Source: Candidatus Saccharimonadota bacterium
GTDB taxonomy: Bacteria; Patescibacteriota; Saccharimonadia; UBA4664
Reading direction: 5' to 3'
Assembly: GCA_029288275.1 (NCBI GenBank)
Contig: JARIHM010000002.1
Coordinates: forward strand, 1-16,786
Length of the DNA stretch: 16,786 nt
Below are positions 1-6,146 of this stretch, piece after piece. The stretch's first letter is position 1; each line of letters begins with the position of its first letter. Both the position numbers and the translations under genes were made by a program. The notes beneath the pieces are model-generated. The model was not told the DNA's origin. It saw nothing but the letters and a program-made list of their open reading frames with translations, and ran no database searches.

Positions 1-1
1 C

Positions 2-586
2 GCCAAAGGCGATGAACGGTATGCTCGCGATGATGTCCTCAAGCTAAGCCAAAATCTCTCCGGCTTTACTGCCAAAGAGGCGCTGGCCTTTACGGGCCTT
101 GGCCGTAGCGAGTTCTACCGCTGGGTCAATGCCGGCTACATCACGGCCAATTCACCGCCGATTCGGACGTTGCAGCGATTTAGCCGAGCGACGCTTGAGA
201 CCTTTATGGTGCTCAAGCGTGATCTGATCGGCCCCAGCGAGGCGGCCCGTATCCTACGCGTAGATCAAAAGACCGTTTGGGCCGCCGGCCGCCGCGGTGA
301 CCTGGAGGTGATCTCGCTCGGTCCGCACGGCGATGGCCGCTATCGCCGCAGCCAGATCGAGCAGATTGCGCGCGAGGTTCAGCAGCTGGTTCCGGCCAAA
401 CGGCTGGCTCGGCGCTTTAGCGTCAGTACCGATACCGTCAATCAATGGGTGCGCCGTGGCTGGATCGAGCCGGCCAAGACACCTTATCGGCAGAATCATT
501 GGTTTTCCGAAGCCGCCATCGCAGCCTTCGCACCCGCCTATCGAAGGCACATGACGGAACTGGGTCGAATCGACCCAGCCGCCTGA
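2..586 (+). CDS. Tandem MerR/excisionase-like helix-turn-helix protein (5' part missing)
   Basis: The reading frame is open to the left edge, so the gene starts outside the window; 194 residues are visible and a TTG at 170 is only an internal codon. The visible part contains three consecutive units of about 50 residues, each shaped like the small winged helix-turn-helix of MerR/Xis/HTH_17 proteins: roughly residues 21-69 (KEALAFTGLGRSEFYRWVNAG), 74-123 (SEAARILRVDQKTVWAAGRRG) and 128-178 (KRLARRFSVSTDTVNQWVRRG). Residues 3-15 (GDERYARDDVLKL) resemble the tail of a further unit. Each unit has the pattern of an A-rich helix, a T/S-x-V/F recognition helix ending in W, and a wing followed by a Y/F-R or F-S turn. 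It is probably a DNA-binding protein contacting an extended site; the target is unknown. No catalytic domain is visible, but one could lie upstream. The repeat call is sure, the function is not. Confidence 0.75.
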   Translation, partial: AKGDERYARDDVLKLSQNLSGFTAKEALAFTGLGRSEFYRWVNAGYITANSPPIRTLQRFSRATLETFMVLKRDLIGPSEAARILRVDQKTVWAAGRRGDLEVISLGPHGDGRYRRSQIEQIAREVQQLVPAKRLARRFSVSTDTVNQWVRRGWIEPAKTPYRQNHWFSEAAIAAFAPAYRRHMTELGRIDPAA

Positions 587-590
587 GGTC

Positions 591-658
591 AATCCCCGCC
601 ACCACCAGTGGCGGGGATTATCAGTCTAAAACGAAAAGCGAGCCACTGGCTCGCTTTT
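591..658. terminator. Two hairpins between the HTH gene and tRNA-Val, the second bidirectional
   Basis: 591-601 (AATCCCCGCCA) pairs perfectly with 609-619, giving an 11-bp stem without a clear T run. Just after it, 634-644 (AAAAGCGAGCC) pairs with 648-658 (GGCTCGCTTTT) over a 3-base loop. The second hairpin has A4 on one side and T4 on the other, so it can end transcription of the HTH gene from the left and of the minus-strand tRNA-Val from the right. Confidence 0.75.
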
Positions 659-671
659 GCAAAATAATTCC

Positions 672-748
672 TGGTGGGTCCTAGAGGATTCGAACCTCTG
701 ACCTCTTCCACGTCAAGGAAGCGCTCTAGCCAACTGAGCTAAGAACCC
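672..748 (-). tRNA. tRNA-Val (anticodon GAC)
   Basis: The minus strand folds into a complete 77-nt cloverleaf. The acceptor GGGTTCT pairs with AGGACCC, the D stem is GCTC/GAGC, the anticodon stem is CTTCC/GGAAG around the loop TTGACGT, the variable loop is AGGTC and the T arm is AGAGG-TTCGAAT-CCTCT. Discriminator A and the 3' CCA are encoded. Anticodon GAC reads GUC valine codons. It has its own promoter at 765-793 and shares the terminator at 634-658. Confidence 0.97.
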
Positions 749-764
749 GGGTTTACAAGGCATA

Positions 765-793
765 ACTATAGCGCAAAAGCGAGTCTGTGGCAA
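765..793 (-). promoter_or_regulatory. Sigma-70-type promoter of tRNA-Val(GAC)
   Basis: On the minus strand TTGCCA (788-793) is followed after 17 bases by TATAGT (765-770). The predicted start lies about 10 bases before the tRNA 5' end at 748. Spacing and position fit a strong stable-RNA promoter. Confidence 0.8.
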
Positions 794-809
794 GGTAACT
801 GCAGCGCTC

Positions 810-838
810 TTGTCCTTCCCCGTCCTTAGCTCTATAAT
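810..838 (+). promoter_or_regulatory. Promoter of the 885-1313 gene
   Basis: TTGTCC (810-815), a 17-base spacer and a perfect TATAAT (833-838). A transcript would start near 845, forty bases before the ATG at 885. This rules against the longer frame that begins with the TTG at 810, since that codon is part of the -35 box. Confidence 0.78.
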
Positions 839-884
839 GGGCCAGCCAGAACTACTAGCACCCCTTTGCACCTTTGGGAATTGC

Positions 885-1313
885 ATGGATCAGCCAAACG
901 CTACTGGGCCACGGCTCGTCATTGAGCTCAAGGAGGACAAGCCAGTCCTGCATCCCTGTTACCACCAGACCACGCCCACTCCTCACTGGTACGCGGCCGC
1001 TACGGTGGGCGACGAGATCATAACCCACTTTGTTCGCCACGGCTGCCGCGTTCAGGAGCTGCGGCTTGACTGGGTTGGCCTTGATCCGAACACCGCCAAT
1101 TTCGATTGGCGTCTTACCCTGAAGGACGGCCCAGTAGTTCAGGGCCAGGCCCAGAACCTTTCGATCAAACAAACCTCTGGCCTTTCACTCGATGAGGCCC
1201 AGCGAGTGATCAGGCAGGTCCTCAAGCAGATAGCCGAGGCGTTAACCGCTCAGCAGACTACGCACCACCAGGCCTGCACCCAGGCAATCGCCGCAGCCCG
1301 CGCTCGGGGCTAA
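885..1313 (+). CDS. Hypothetical protein, 142 aa
   Basis: I do not recognise a family. The ATG at 885 is chosen because the promoter at 810-838 places the RNA start near 845; an in-frame TTG at 810 would add 25 residues but overlaps the -35 box. The product (MDQPNATGPRLVIELKEDKP...) has a mixed beta-rich N-terminal two thirds with several Trp and His residues (HWYAAATVGDEI, LRLDWVGLD, FDWRLTLKDG) and a helical C-terminal third rich in Ala, Gln and Arg (LDEAQRVIRQVLKQIAEALTAQQ). No signal peptide or membrane segment is visible. It is followed after 24 bases by a 63-aa gene that ends at a strong terminator, so the two are probably co-transcribed. The reading frame is credible because of the promoter, the partner gene and the codon pattern. 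Confidence 0.7.
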   Translation: MDQPNATGPRLVIELKEDKPVLHPCYHQTTPTPHWYAAATVGDEIITHFVRHGCRVQELRLDWVGLDPNTANFDWRLTLKDGPVVQGQAQNLSIKQTSGLSLDEAQRVIRQVLKQIAEALTAQQTTHHQACTQAIAAARARG

Positions 1314-1337
1314 TCCGTCTATAGAAAGGACTGCATC

Positions 1338-1529
1338 ATGCCCCGGCAGGACAAGCAGAAGGAGTTCGTGGTCACGAAGCCGGTCTTCTTTGGCCTCTTC
1401 ACCACTGAGGTCTTCGGACCAAATAGCGAACCGGAGTGCCTGGAGTACGTCGACCAGCGCATCGGCCGCGGAGATTACACCAAGTATGACATCCTCCCGG
1501 CTAAGAAGAGAAGTAGCGATACTCCTTGA
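1338..1529 (+). CDS. Hypothetical small protein, 63 aa
   Basis: The ATG at 1338 follows a good Shine-Dalgarno sequence (AAAGGA, 1325-1330) at 7 bases. The product begins MPRQDKQKEFVVTKPVFFGLF, is soluble, and contains a short aromatic beta-like segment (KPVFFGLFTTEVFG) followed by a charged C-terminus (YTKYDILPAKKRSS). No family is recognised. It is the second gene of a two-gene unit with 885-1313, and a stable terminator begins three bases after its stop codon. Confidence 0.72.
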   Translation: MPRQDKQKEFVVTKPVFFGLFTTEVFGPNSEPECLEYVDQRIGRGDYTKYDILPAKKRSSDTP

Positions 1530-1531
1530 GG

Positions 1532-1564
1532 AAGGACCCAGGCGCTTTGCGTCTGGGTCCTTTT
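1532..1564 (+). terminator. Intrinsic terminator after the 63-aa gene
   Basis: A 14-bp stem (AAGGACCCAG... paired with ...CTGGGTCCTT, one G-U pair) closes over a TTT loop at 1546-1548 and runs into TTTT. The A's on the left side would allow weak termination on the other strand too. Confidence 0.88.
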
Positions 1565-1588
1565 CATACAGCCGGGCCGGTAGACGCA

Positions 1589-1617
1589 TAGACTTATACC
1601 CTGTTTTCCGGTACAAT
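1589..1617 (+). promoter_or_regulatory. Promoter of tRNA-Val(CAC)
   Basis: TAGACT (1589-1594), 17 bases, TACAAT (1612-1617). The expected start near 1624 is about five bases before the tRNA 5' end at 1629. Confidence 0.7.
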
Positions 1618-1628
1618 CACTACGTTCC

Positions 1629-1705
1629 GGACAATTAGCTCAGTTGGTTAGAGCGCTTGATTCACATTCAAGAGGCCACAGGTTCGAGTCCTGTATTGTC
1701 CACCA
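1629..1705 (+). tRNA. tRNA-Val (anticodon CAC)
   Basis: A complete 77-nt cloverleaf: acceptor GGACAAT/ATTGTCC, D stem GCTC/GAGC, anticodon stem CTTGA/TCAAG with loop TTCACAT, variable loop AGGCC, T arm ACAGG-TTCGAGT-CCTGT, discriminator A, encoded CCA. Anticodon CAC reads GUG. It complements the GAC tRNA 880 bases away on the other strand. Confidence 0.97.
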
Positions 1706-1724
1706 GGAATTATTTCACTTCGCT

Positions 1725-1756
1725 AAAGGCGGCCCGTGCGGGCCGCCTTTTGGTTT
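1725..1756 (+). terminator. Intrinsic terminator of tRNA-Val(CAC)
   Basis: AAAGGCGGCCC (1725-1735) pairs with GGGCCGCCTTT (1740-1750) over a 4-base loop, followed by TGGTTTT. It lies 20 bases after the tRNA 3' end. Confidence 0.9.
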
Positions 1757-1848
1757 TATGACTTTTTATTGCATTTTATGAGGACTAATCACTCCTGGCC
1801 GTCACAGGCCCACCCAACCGATGAGCCCGTTTTTTTGCTGCCTTAAAC

Positions 1849-1883
1849 ATAAAAGCCGGCCCCCACTAAGTGTGAGAACCGGC
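1849..1883 (-). terminator. Terminator of the tiny-protein operon
   Basis: Read on minus, GCCGG (1883-1879) pairs with CCGGC (1859-1855), with an inner CACTAAGTG palindrome in the loop, and is followed by TTTTATG. A second small hairpin (GCCAC/GTGGC, 1902-1919) lies between it and the stop codon at 1936. The rest of 1757-1848 shows no gene. Confidence 0.6.
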
Positions 1884-1935
1884 ATAAATGGCGGTGATAC
1901 GCCACCTCATTGTGTGGCATGATGCAACAATTGCG

Positions 1936-2097
1936 TTACTTCTTGCCGTCGCGGCGATGACTGCCCTGGCGAAGCGGACAGCCCATCTTGTGAGGTGACT
2001 GGCCACAAGTGCACTTCTTACCACCGACGAGTGGGATCTTCATGGTCCACCAACTTTCGCGTCTTCCGAATGGGTAAAGCCCGTGAACTGCCCCCAT
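1936..2097 (-). CDS. Tiny Cys-rich basic protein, 53 aa (third of three)
   Basis: The ATG at 2097 is preceded by AGGGG at 4-5 bases and gives 53 residues, matching the 51 and 52 residues of its two neighbours. An in-frame ATG at 2043 would give 35 residues with a poorer ribosome site. The C-terminal part, KKCTCGQSPHKMGCPLRQGSH, has a C-x-C-x5-H-x3-C arrangement that could bind one zinc, followed by a basic tail ending in RRDGKK. No family is recognised. It is last in the minus-strand series 2515 to 1936 and is followed by the terminator at 1849-1883. A role in nucleic-acid or ribosome binding is an inference from size, charge and cysteines only. Confidence 0.6.
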   Translation of the reverse strand: MGAVHGLYPFGRRESWWTMKIPLVGGKKCTCGQSPHKMGCPLRQGSHRRDGKK

Positions 2098-2130
2098 AGT
2101 ACCCCTGACTGGCTCCAGCAACAAGAGAAA

Positions 2131-2182
2131 GCCCTCCAAATTCTTTGATCCGGAGGGCGCAAAGGCTCGTGATAACACGAGC
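2131..2182 (-). terminator. Paired hairpins between the second and third tiny genes
   Basis: GCTCGTG/CACGAGC (2165-2171 with 2176-2182, loop of 4) overlaps the stop codon of the 52-aa gene, and GCCCTCC/GGAGGGC (2131-2137 with 2152-2158) follows, with TTTCTC after it on the minus strand. The T run is weak, so this could be a partial terminator or an mRNA stabiliser that sets the level of the third gene. Confidence 0.5.
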
Positions 2183-2340
2183 TACTTACGCTTGAGCCGG
2201 CCAGCAAACGGACAGTTAGCCTTTGGGCAGTGCGTAGTGACTCCATCACCCACTCGCGTCGTATTGACTTTGCGCACAGGCTCGTGGCAAACGTCACACT
2301 TGCCGGTAAGCCCTGTTTTCAACCTCTTGCCCAAGGACAT
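2182..2340 (-). CDS. Tiny zinc-ribbon-like protein, 52 aa (second of three)
   Basis: The ATG at 2340 has a strong AGGAGAGG ribosome site 7-10 bases upstream; longer in-frame extensions lack one. The 52 residues hold two cysteine pairs: C15-x2-C18 (KCDVCHE) and C38-x4-C43 (HCPKANCPF). That is the arrangement of a zinc ribbon, with a turn region (TRVGDGVTTH) between. Both ends are basic (MSLGKRLKTG and AGRLKRK). Such proteins often bind ribosomes or nucleic acids, but I cannot name a family. It starts 20 bases after the stop of the 51-aa gene and is probably co-transcribed with it. Confidence 0.7.
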   Translation of the reverse strand: MSLGKRLKTGLTGKCDVCHEPVRKVNTTRVGDGVTTHCPKANCPFAGRLKRK

Positions 2341-2359
2341 TGCTACGCCTCTCCTAAGC

Positions 2360-2515
2360 CTAGCGCTTCTTGGCCGGCCTGCCTGGCATTCCCGCAGCGG
2401 GCGGGAAACACTCGGGCGTGTGATCATGCTTAAGCAGCTGAATTCCGTTTTTATTGACCCTTACTACCAGCGTCGATCGGCCGTATCTACACGTTGGTTT
2501 TGGCTTTCTAGCCAT
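2360..2515 (-). CDS. Tiny basic protein, 51 aa (first of three)
   Basis: This frame encodes 51 residues beginning MARKPKPTCRYGRSTLVVRV, with a second half rich in His, Cys and Pro (LLKHDHTPECFPPAAG) and a basic end (GRPAKKR). Potential metal ligands are C9, H30, H32 and C36. The ATG at 2515 has CGGAAG about 8-9 bases upstream, and a promoter at 2549-2577 places the RNA start about 27 bases before it. The gene is shorter than common length cut-offs and would easily be missed. Size, charge, orientation and spacing match the two genes that follow, which supports all three being real. Confidence 0.6.
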   Translation of the reverse strand: MARKPKPTCRYGRSTLVVRVNKNGIQLLKHDHTPECFPPAAGMPGRPAKKR

Positions 2516-2548
2516 GTCATCACTTCCGTAGATGAGCATTGCCCCATC

Positions 2549-2577
2549 ATTGTGGCGCGCCCGTTTATATACGTCAA
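2549..2577 (-). promoter_or_regulatory. Candidate promoter of the tiny-protein operon
   Basis: On minus, TTGACG (2577-2572), 17 bases, CACAAT (2554-2549). The -35 is near consensus and the -10 matches at four of six bases. Start near 2542, 27 bases before the ATG at 2515. Confidence 0.5.
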
Positions 2578-2613
2578 TGCAATCCCTGAGTGTTATCTGA
2601 GGAAAAGTATGTT

Positions 2614-2619
2614 TATAAT
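2614..2619 (+). promoter_or_regulatory. Candidate -10 box of the tandem CdaR operon
   Basis: A perfect TATAAT in a very AT-rich stretch (2600-2640), 145 bases before the ATG at 2764. No good -35 is seen at 16-18 bases. The 13-mer ATGTTTATAATAA around it recurs on the minus strand at 15007-15019. If used, it gives a leader of about 138 bases with no gene in it. Confidence 0.4.
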
Positions 2620-2763
2620 AAATAGCAACAGATATTTTGGCAGCTTTTGAGGAAATATCTTGTAGGCTAATACATTATTTCGCTAATGCTTGCGAGGTCG
2701 CTATCTGGCACTGTAGGCTAGTACTAGTGTTGTCCAATATCCCAGCGTAAGAGGTTTGAGTGC

Positions 2764-3897
2764 ATGCTGAGTCAGCAAATCGCCGATAAAATTCGCGCTA
2801 AGGTAAGCGCCCTCGTCAGCCAAGAGCTGCGGGTATTAGACGCAACCGGCAAATCGCTGGCTACCACTCCGGCGCTCAACGCCGCCAAAGTTAACCTCAC
2901 CGAAACGCCCTGGGCTATTCCCTTTTCCTACGGCGGCAATGTGGTTGGCTACATTGTGCTCGAACACGAGATGCCCAACCACGATGAGATTGCGCCGCTT
3001 ATTCGGTCGATCGCCGAACTGGTGATGCACCAGTCGATTGTGCTGGAGCAGATCCCGCGCCAGGATGAGCGGCTGGACAAGTTTATCTACGATCTCCTTA
3101 ACCAGCCGCAGCCCGATTGGTCGCTCCTGGCGGCCGAGGCGCGCCTGTTTGACATTGAGTTGGAACGTCCGCGCATCGCCATTGTCATTCAGGTTGACGA
3201 CCCCACCCTAGTGTCACGCTTTCAGGATCCCTCCAACGACCGCGAAATTCGCCTCACCCGCTATAAGTTTGGTATTAATCGTGCGCTGGACTCGTTCTAC
3301 ACCTCCAGCCGCGAAAATATCGTTAGCTATCTGGGCGGTACATCTTTCTGCATCCTTAAGGATCTGCTTACCGATGATGATGCCGAGCTCGGGGCTCAGC
3401 TGGAGAATTTCAAGAAGAGCCTCAACGCCATCTACGGCATCCTCAAGAGCGAGCTCAAGCTGCCCACCACGGTGGGTGTTGGCAACTATCACCCCAATCT
3501 GGAGGGCCTGCGCCAGAGTTATCATGAGGCGATTTCGGCCATTGAGCTGGGAGCTCAAACCTGGGACCAGGATCGCATCTACCACATTGATGATTTTGGC
3601 GTAGTAGCGCCACTTCTCTCGGGCGTGGACGAGAGCAACATTTACTTTTCGCGCGAGCTGCTCGAGCGGCTGGGCGAAAATCACGAGATCATCCAAACGC
3701 TGGAGGCCTTCTTTGCCTTTGATATGAGTCTGACCCGCACCGCCGACAAACTAGGCATCCACCGCAACACGCTGGTGTACCGCCTGGATCGCATTACCGA
3801 GACCCTCGGTTTGGACCCACGCGTGTTTGACGATGCGGTCCAGATCAAGCTGGCCATTTTATATAACCGTTTTGTGGAACCTACCCGTGCTGCTTAA
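2764..3897 (+). CDS. CdaR-family sugar-diacid regulator (PucR-type HTH), copy 1
   Basis: The 377-aa product has the layout of CdaR, the E. coli carbohydrate-diacid regulator (385 aa). Residues 1-110 form a diacid-recognition-like domain starting with QQIADKIRAKVSALVSQELRVLDATG. About 125-260 is the GGDEF-like central domain (GVGNYHPNLEGLRQSYHEAISAIELG is its diagnostic end). About 310-368 is the PucR C-terminal helix-turn-helix (FDMSLTRTADKLGIHRNTLVYRLDRI). GAGG at 2751-2754 lies 9 bases before the ATG. It is a cytoplasmic DNA-binding regulator; the real ligand is unknown and need not be a sugar diacid, because no diacid catabolic genes are nearby. The next gene is a diverged copy that starts within its last codons. 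Confidence 0.88.
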   Translation: MLSQQIADKIRAKVSALVSQELRVLDATGKSLATTPALNAAKVNLTETPWAIPFSYGGNVVGYIVLEHEMPNHDEIAPLIRSIAELVMHQSIVLEQIPRQDERLDKFIYDLLNQPQPDWSLLAAEARLFDIELERPRIAIVIQVDDPTLVSRFQDPSNDREIRLTRYKFGINRALDSFYTSSRENIVSYLGGTSFCILKDLLTDDDAELGAQLENFKKSLNAIYGILKSELKLPTTVGVGNYHPNLEGLRQSYHEAISAIELGAQTWDQDRIYHIDDFGVVAPLLSGVDESNIYFSRELLERLGENHEIIQTLEAFFAFDMSLTRTADKLGIHRNTLVYRLDRITETLGLDPRVFDDAVQIKLAILYNRFVEPTRAA

Positions 3898-5071
3898 TAC
3901 CACCCTTGCCAAACAGATTGTCGATAAAGCCCACTCTATTCTCAAGCGCGATATCCTCCTTGCCGACCTGTCCGGCCAGCTGCTAGCCAGCAACTCCGGG
4001 CTGCGGCGGCTATTTGTACCCGAGGCACTCAGCGTAGCGCAGACAAGCCGCGCTACCACAGCCGAGTTTAACGACCGCAAGACCAAATGGTGGCCGTTCG
4101 TATATGAAGACCAGACCATTGCCGTATTTGGCCTGCCGCTTGATTCGGGCCCCATCACCCAAGAGGCCATGACGCTACTCCAGGGTCTGGCTGAGGTCAT
4201 TGTGTACCAACACTTCCTGCTCGATAAAATCCAGAGCGCCGAGCGTGTCCGGGCCGATTTTATTAAGAGTGCGCTGACGGCCGGTACTATTGATGTAGAT
4301 GATATCTATCGTCAATCCGACATTCTGCAGCTCAACTTGCGCCTTCCGCAGGCAGTAATCCTAGCTCAGCTAGATGGTCTTGAGGAGCGGGTCCAGGCTG
4401 AATACACCCAGCTCTCACCAGAAGAACAACAGCTCCAACTCGATGCCGTCACCGAAGAGATGAGTCAACATCTGCGCGAGGGCTTGAAAGGCCCGCAGGA
4501 TAACCTGGTGGCCTATATTGGGAACGATCAATTTGTGGTACTCAAGGGGATTGGCGGTGAAGGCCTCACTACCTTCAACACCATCAAGTTTATGAACGAA
4601 AAAGGCGAGCGTATCAGCGAACTGCTGCGCAAACTTGGTGCTAACTACCCAGTCACCGTTGGCGTGGGTCAGTATTATCCCGACCTGCGGGGCTTACGCA
4701 AGAGCTATCAGGACGCTAAGCTAGCGCTTGAGGTTGGTAGCAAGGTCTGGGGGCCAAATCACGTGTACCACATCAAACGCGTCGGTATGTTCATTACGCT
4801 AGCCAATACTCACCAAGATCGCAAAGCCGAGCTGGCGCATCAGATCCTGTCGCCCTTGTTACGCGATGAACAACTTTTTAAAACTGTGCAGGCCTTCCTG
4901 GCGAGTGGTCTTAACTTGACCGAGGCAGCCGAAAAGCTCCATATCCACCGCAACACCCTCATCTACCGGCTTGATAAAACCAAAAAACTCATTAGCCTGG
5001 ATCCGCGCCACTTTGATGATGCTCTCCAGATTAAGCTTGGCCTCATGTTCTACCAAGAAAATGCTGGCTAA
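3887..5071 (+). CDS. CdaR-family regulator (PucR-type HTH), copy 2
   Basis: This paralogue of the preceding gene is 394 aa from a GTG at 3887. That start lines its first residues (VLLNTTLAKQIVDKAHSILK) up with the start of copy 1 and overlaps copy 1 by 11 bases, so translation is probably coupled. Earlier starts in the frame lie inside copy 1 and add unrelated residues. The domain order is the same: N-terminal recognition domain, GGDEF-like centre with GVGQYYPDLRGLRKSYQDAKLALEVG, and the HTH with ASGLNLTEAAEKLHIHRNTLIYRL. Copy 2 has inserted residues in its central part (about 160-185, QLSPEEQQLQLDAVTEEMSQ). The two may act as a heteromer or respond to different ligands. No terminator is visible after the stop. 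Confidence 0.85.
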   Translation: MLLNTTLAKQIVDKAHSILKRDILLADLSGQLLASNSGLRRLFVPEALSVAQTSRATTAEFNDRKTKWWPFVYEDQTIAVFGLPLDSGPITQEAMTLLQGLAEVIVYQHFLLDKIQSAERVRADFIKSALTAGTIDVDDIYRQSDILQLNLRLPQAVILAQLDGLEERVQAEYTQLSPEEQQLQLDAVTEEMSQHLREGLKGPQDNLVAYIGNDQFVVLKGIGGEGLTTFNTIKFMNEKGERISELLRKLGANYPVTVGVGQYYPDLRGLRKSYQDAKLALEVGSKVWGPNHVYHIKRVGMFITLANTHQDRKAELAHQILSPLLRDEQLFKTVQAFLASGLNLTEAAEKLHIHRNTLIYRLDKTKKLISLDPRHFDDALQIKLGLMFYQENAG

Positions 5072-5248
5072 TGGCAAACTGTTGTTCTAAATACTACGCT
5101 CATCCATATTCCAAACGAACTTCGAGTTTTACTCTGACTTTTCAGAACAAACTAGCATGAAACCACCTCGGCAGACGGTTATTCTGATACAAGTTGGCGA
5201 GCCTACCACTACAGAGGCTGCTGGGTATAGATAACGCGAGGTGAATGC
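5072..5248. other. Spacer without a supported gene
   Basis: 177 bases between copy 2 of the CdaR genes and the acidic protein. No terminator is evident. A TATAGA at 5226-5231 could be a -10 box for the next gene but lacks a partner -35 at proper distance. A 29-codon frame starting with the ATG that overlaps the CdaR stop has no ribosome site. Confidence 0.5.
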
Positions 5249-5518
5249 ATGCGCAAAGACGCCGGTCATGATGATTACGACCTGTTTTTTGTTGAACTCC
5301 CAACCGATCTAGACCCCTTAAGTGATCTAAGCACTGATATCCATGATGAGCACGACACACCATCGGCTTATGATGAAATCCAAGGCCTCAGTGCCGAACA
5401 AGTGTCGCATATTGCCCGCGATTTGCTCCAAAACGAACCTATGAATCCTGCTCGTTCGACAACCGACCCAACTGAAGATGGTCTATTTGCAGAGGATTCT
5501 CGGGCAGAAGAAAAATAA
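5249..5518 (+). CDS. Hypothetical acidic protein, 89 aa
   Basis: The ATG at 5249 follows GAGGTG at 6 bases, a good ribosome site. The product is strongly acidic: residues 7-45 are dense in Asp and Glu (HDDYDLFFVELPTDLDPLSD), followed by one predicted helix (LSAEQVSHIARDLLQNEP) and an acidic disordered tail (TTDPTEDGLFAEDSRAEEK). No Cys, no membrane segment, no recognised family. The composition resembles small adaptor or anti-factor proteins, but nothing in the sequence proves this. The next gene has its own promoter starting four bases after this stop, so the two are separately expressed. Confidence 0.65.
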   Translation: MRKDAGHDDYDLFFVELPTDLDPLSDLSTDIHDEHDTPSAYDEIQGLSAEQVSHIARDLLQNEPMNPARSTTDPTEDGLFAEDSRAEEK

Positions 5519-5521
5519 GGC

Positions 5522-5550
5522 TTGACTGTTCGGTTTGCGTTCGGTATGCT
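5522..5550 (+). promoter_or_regulatory. Promoter of the four-helix-bundle gene
   Basis: TTGACT (5522-5527), 17 bases, TATGCT (5545-5550): near-consensus -35 with a fair -10. Start near 5557 gives a 75-base leader to the ATG at 5632. Confidence 0.72.
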
Positions 5551-5631
5551 GGTCTCATGAGGTGAGAGGTTATCACTAAGAGGAAGGACTCGTAGCGTTT
5601 TAGGTTGAAGCTGCGAGCAAAGGAGTAGCAT

Positions 5632-6039
5632 ATGGCTGAGTCAGTCGAACAATTACGTATCTATAAATCCGCCCGTGGTCTGGAAGATCAGGTATACGAG
5701 CTGGTAAAAACTTTTCCCGCGGAGCAATTTTACGCTCTCGGGAATGACCTGCGACGTTCCAGCGCAGGGGTATCACACTACATTATGGAGACGCATCGGC
5801 TCTTTAGCTACCGCCTCAAGCTTGATGCGCTGGCCTCAGCTCGGCGCGAGGCCGAAACCACTCGGCGACATTTAGAAGCAGCCCACGATCTGGGCGCCAC
5901 CGATCTCATGGTCGATGAGTATGTTGGGATTATCAAGCAATCTTGGGGTCTCACAAAATGGCTCAAATCCAAACTGACTGAGCGTCAAGAAAAGGCCGAG
6001 GTCGCCGCCAAGGAAGAAATGGCTGCTGCCGTCGCCTAG
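5632..6039 (+). CDS. Four-helix-bundle protein of the S23 / 23S-IVS family
   Basis: The 135-aa product matches the small family named for open reading frames in 23S rRNA intervening sequences (IVP/S23, four-helix bundle). Family features seen are an N-terminal VEQLRIYKSARGLEDQVYEL helix, FPAEQFYALGNDLRRSSAGVSHYIMET (the typical F-P-x-x-E/Q-x-Y-x-L-x-x-Q/D-L-R-R-S/A-x-x-S pattern), a third helix with many Arg and Glu, and a fourth around MVDEYVGIIKQSWGLTKWL. An Ala/Glu/Lys-rich tail of about 20 residues follows. AAGGAG (5620-5625) precedes the ATG by six bases. It is not inside an rRNA gene here. Family members form pentamers in crystal structures and their role is unknown. It has its own promoter and is followed after 107 bases by the polymerase operon. 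Confidence 0.88.
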   Translation: MAESVEQLRIYKSARGLEDQVYELVKTFPAEQFYALGNDLRRSSAGVSHYIMETHRLFSYRLKLDALASARREAETTRRHLEAAHDLGATDLMVDEYVGIIKQSWGLTKWLKSKLTERQEKAEVAAKEEMAAAVA

Positions 6040-6075
6040 ATCTAATCAGCGACGGCTTGGCGGAGGATGAACTGG

Positions 6076-6087
6076 TTTTGCGCAAAA
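6076..6087. promoter_or_regulatory. Perfect 12-bp palindrome upstream of the Y-polymerase operon
   Basis: TTTTGCGCAAAA lies in the gap between the four-helix-bundle gene and the DUF6504-like gene, 60 bases before the ATG at 6147. Its 10-bp core TTTGCGCAAA occurs once more in the window, at 14666-14675, upstream of the glycosyltransferase operon. It could be an operator; nothing identifies the regulator. Confidence 0.4.
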
Positions 6088-6146
6088 GCCACATTCGCCA
6101 ACTAGCAAACCAGTCATCCGAAGCTTTACGAATTAGTGGAGAGTCT

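Noticed and set aside
810..884. TTG-initiated N-terminal extension of the 142-aa protein
   Set aside because: The TTG is the first codon of the -35 box and the TATAAT lies within the extension; transcription would start after it.
2192..2650. 152-codon plus-strand frame
   Set aside because: It is antisense to the tiny-protein operon, has no ribosome site, and its translation lacks any domain-like pattern; the minus-strand genes have ribosome sites and Cys motifs.
5071..5160. 29-codon frame whose ATG overlaps the stop of the second CdaR gene
   Set aside because: No ribosome site and no recognisable sequence pattern.
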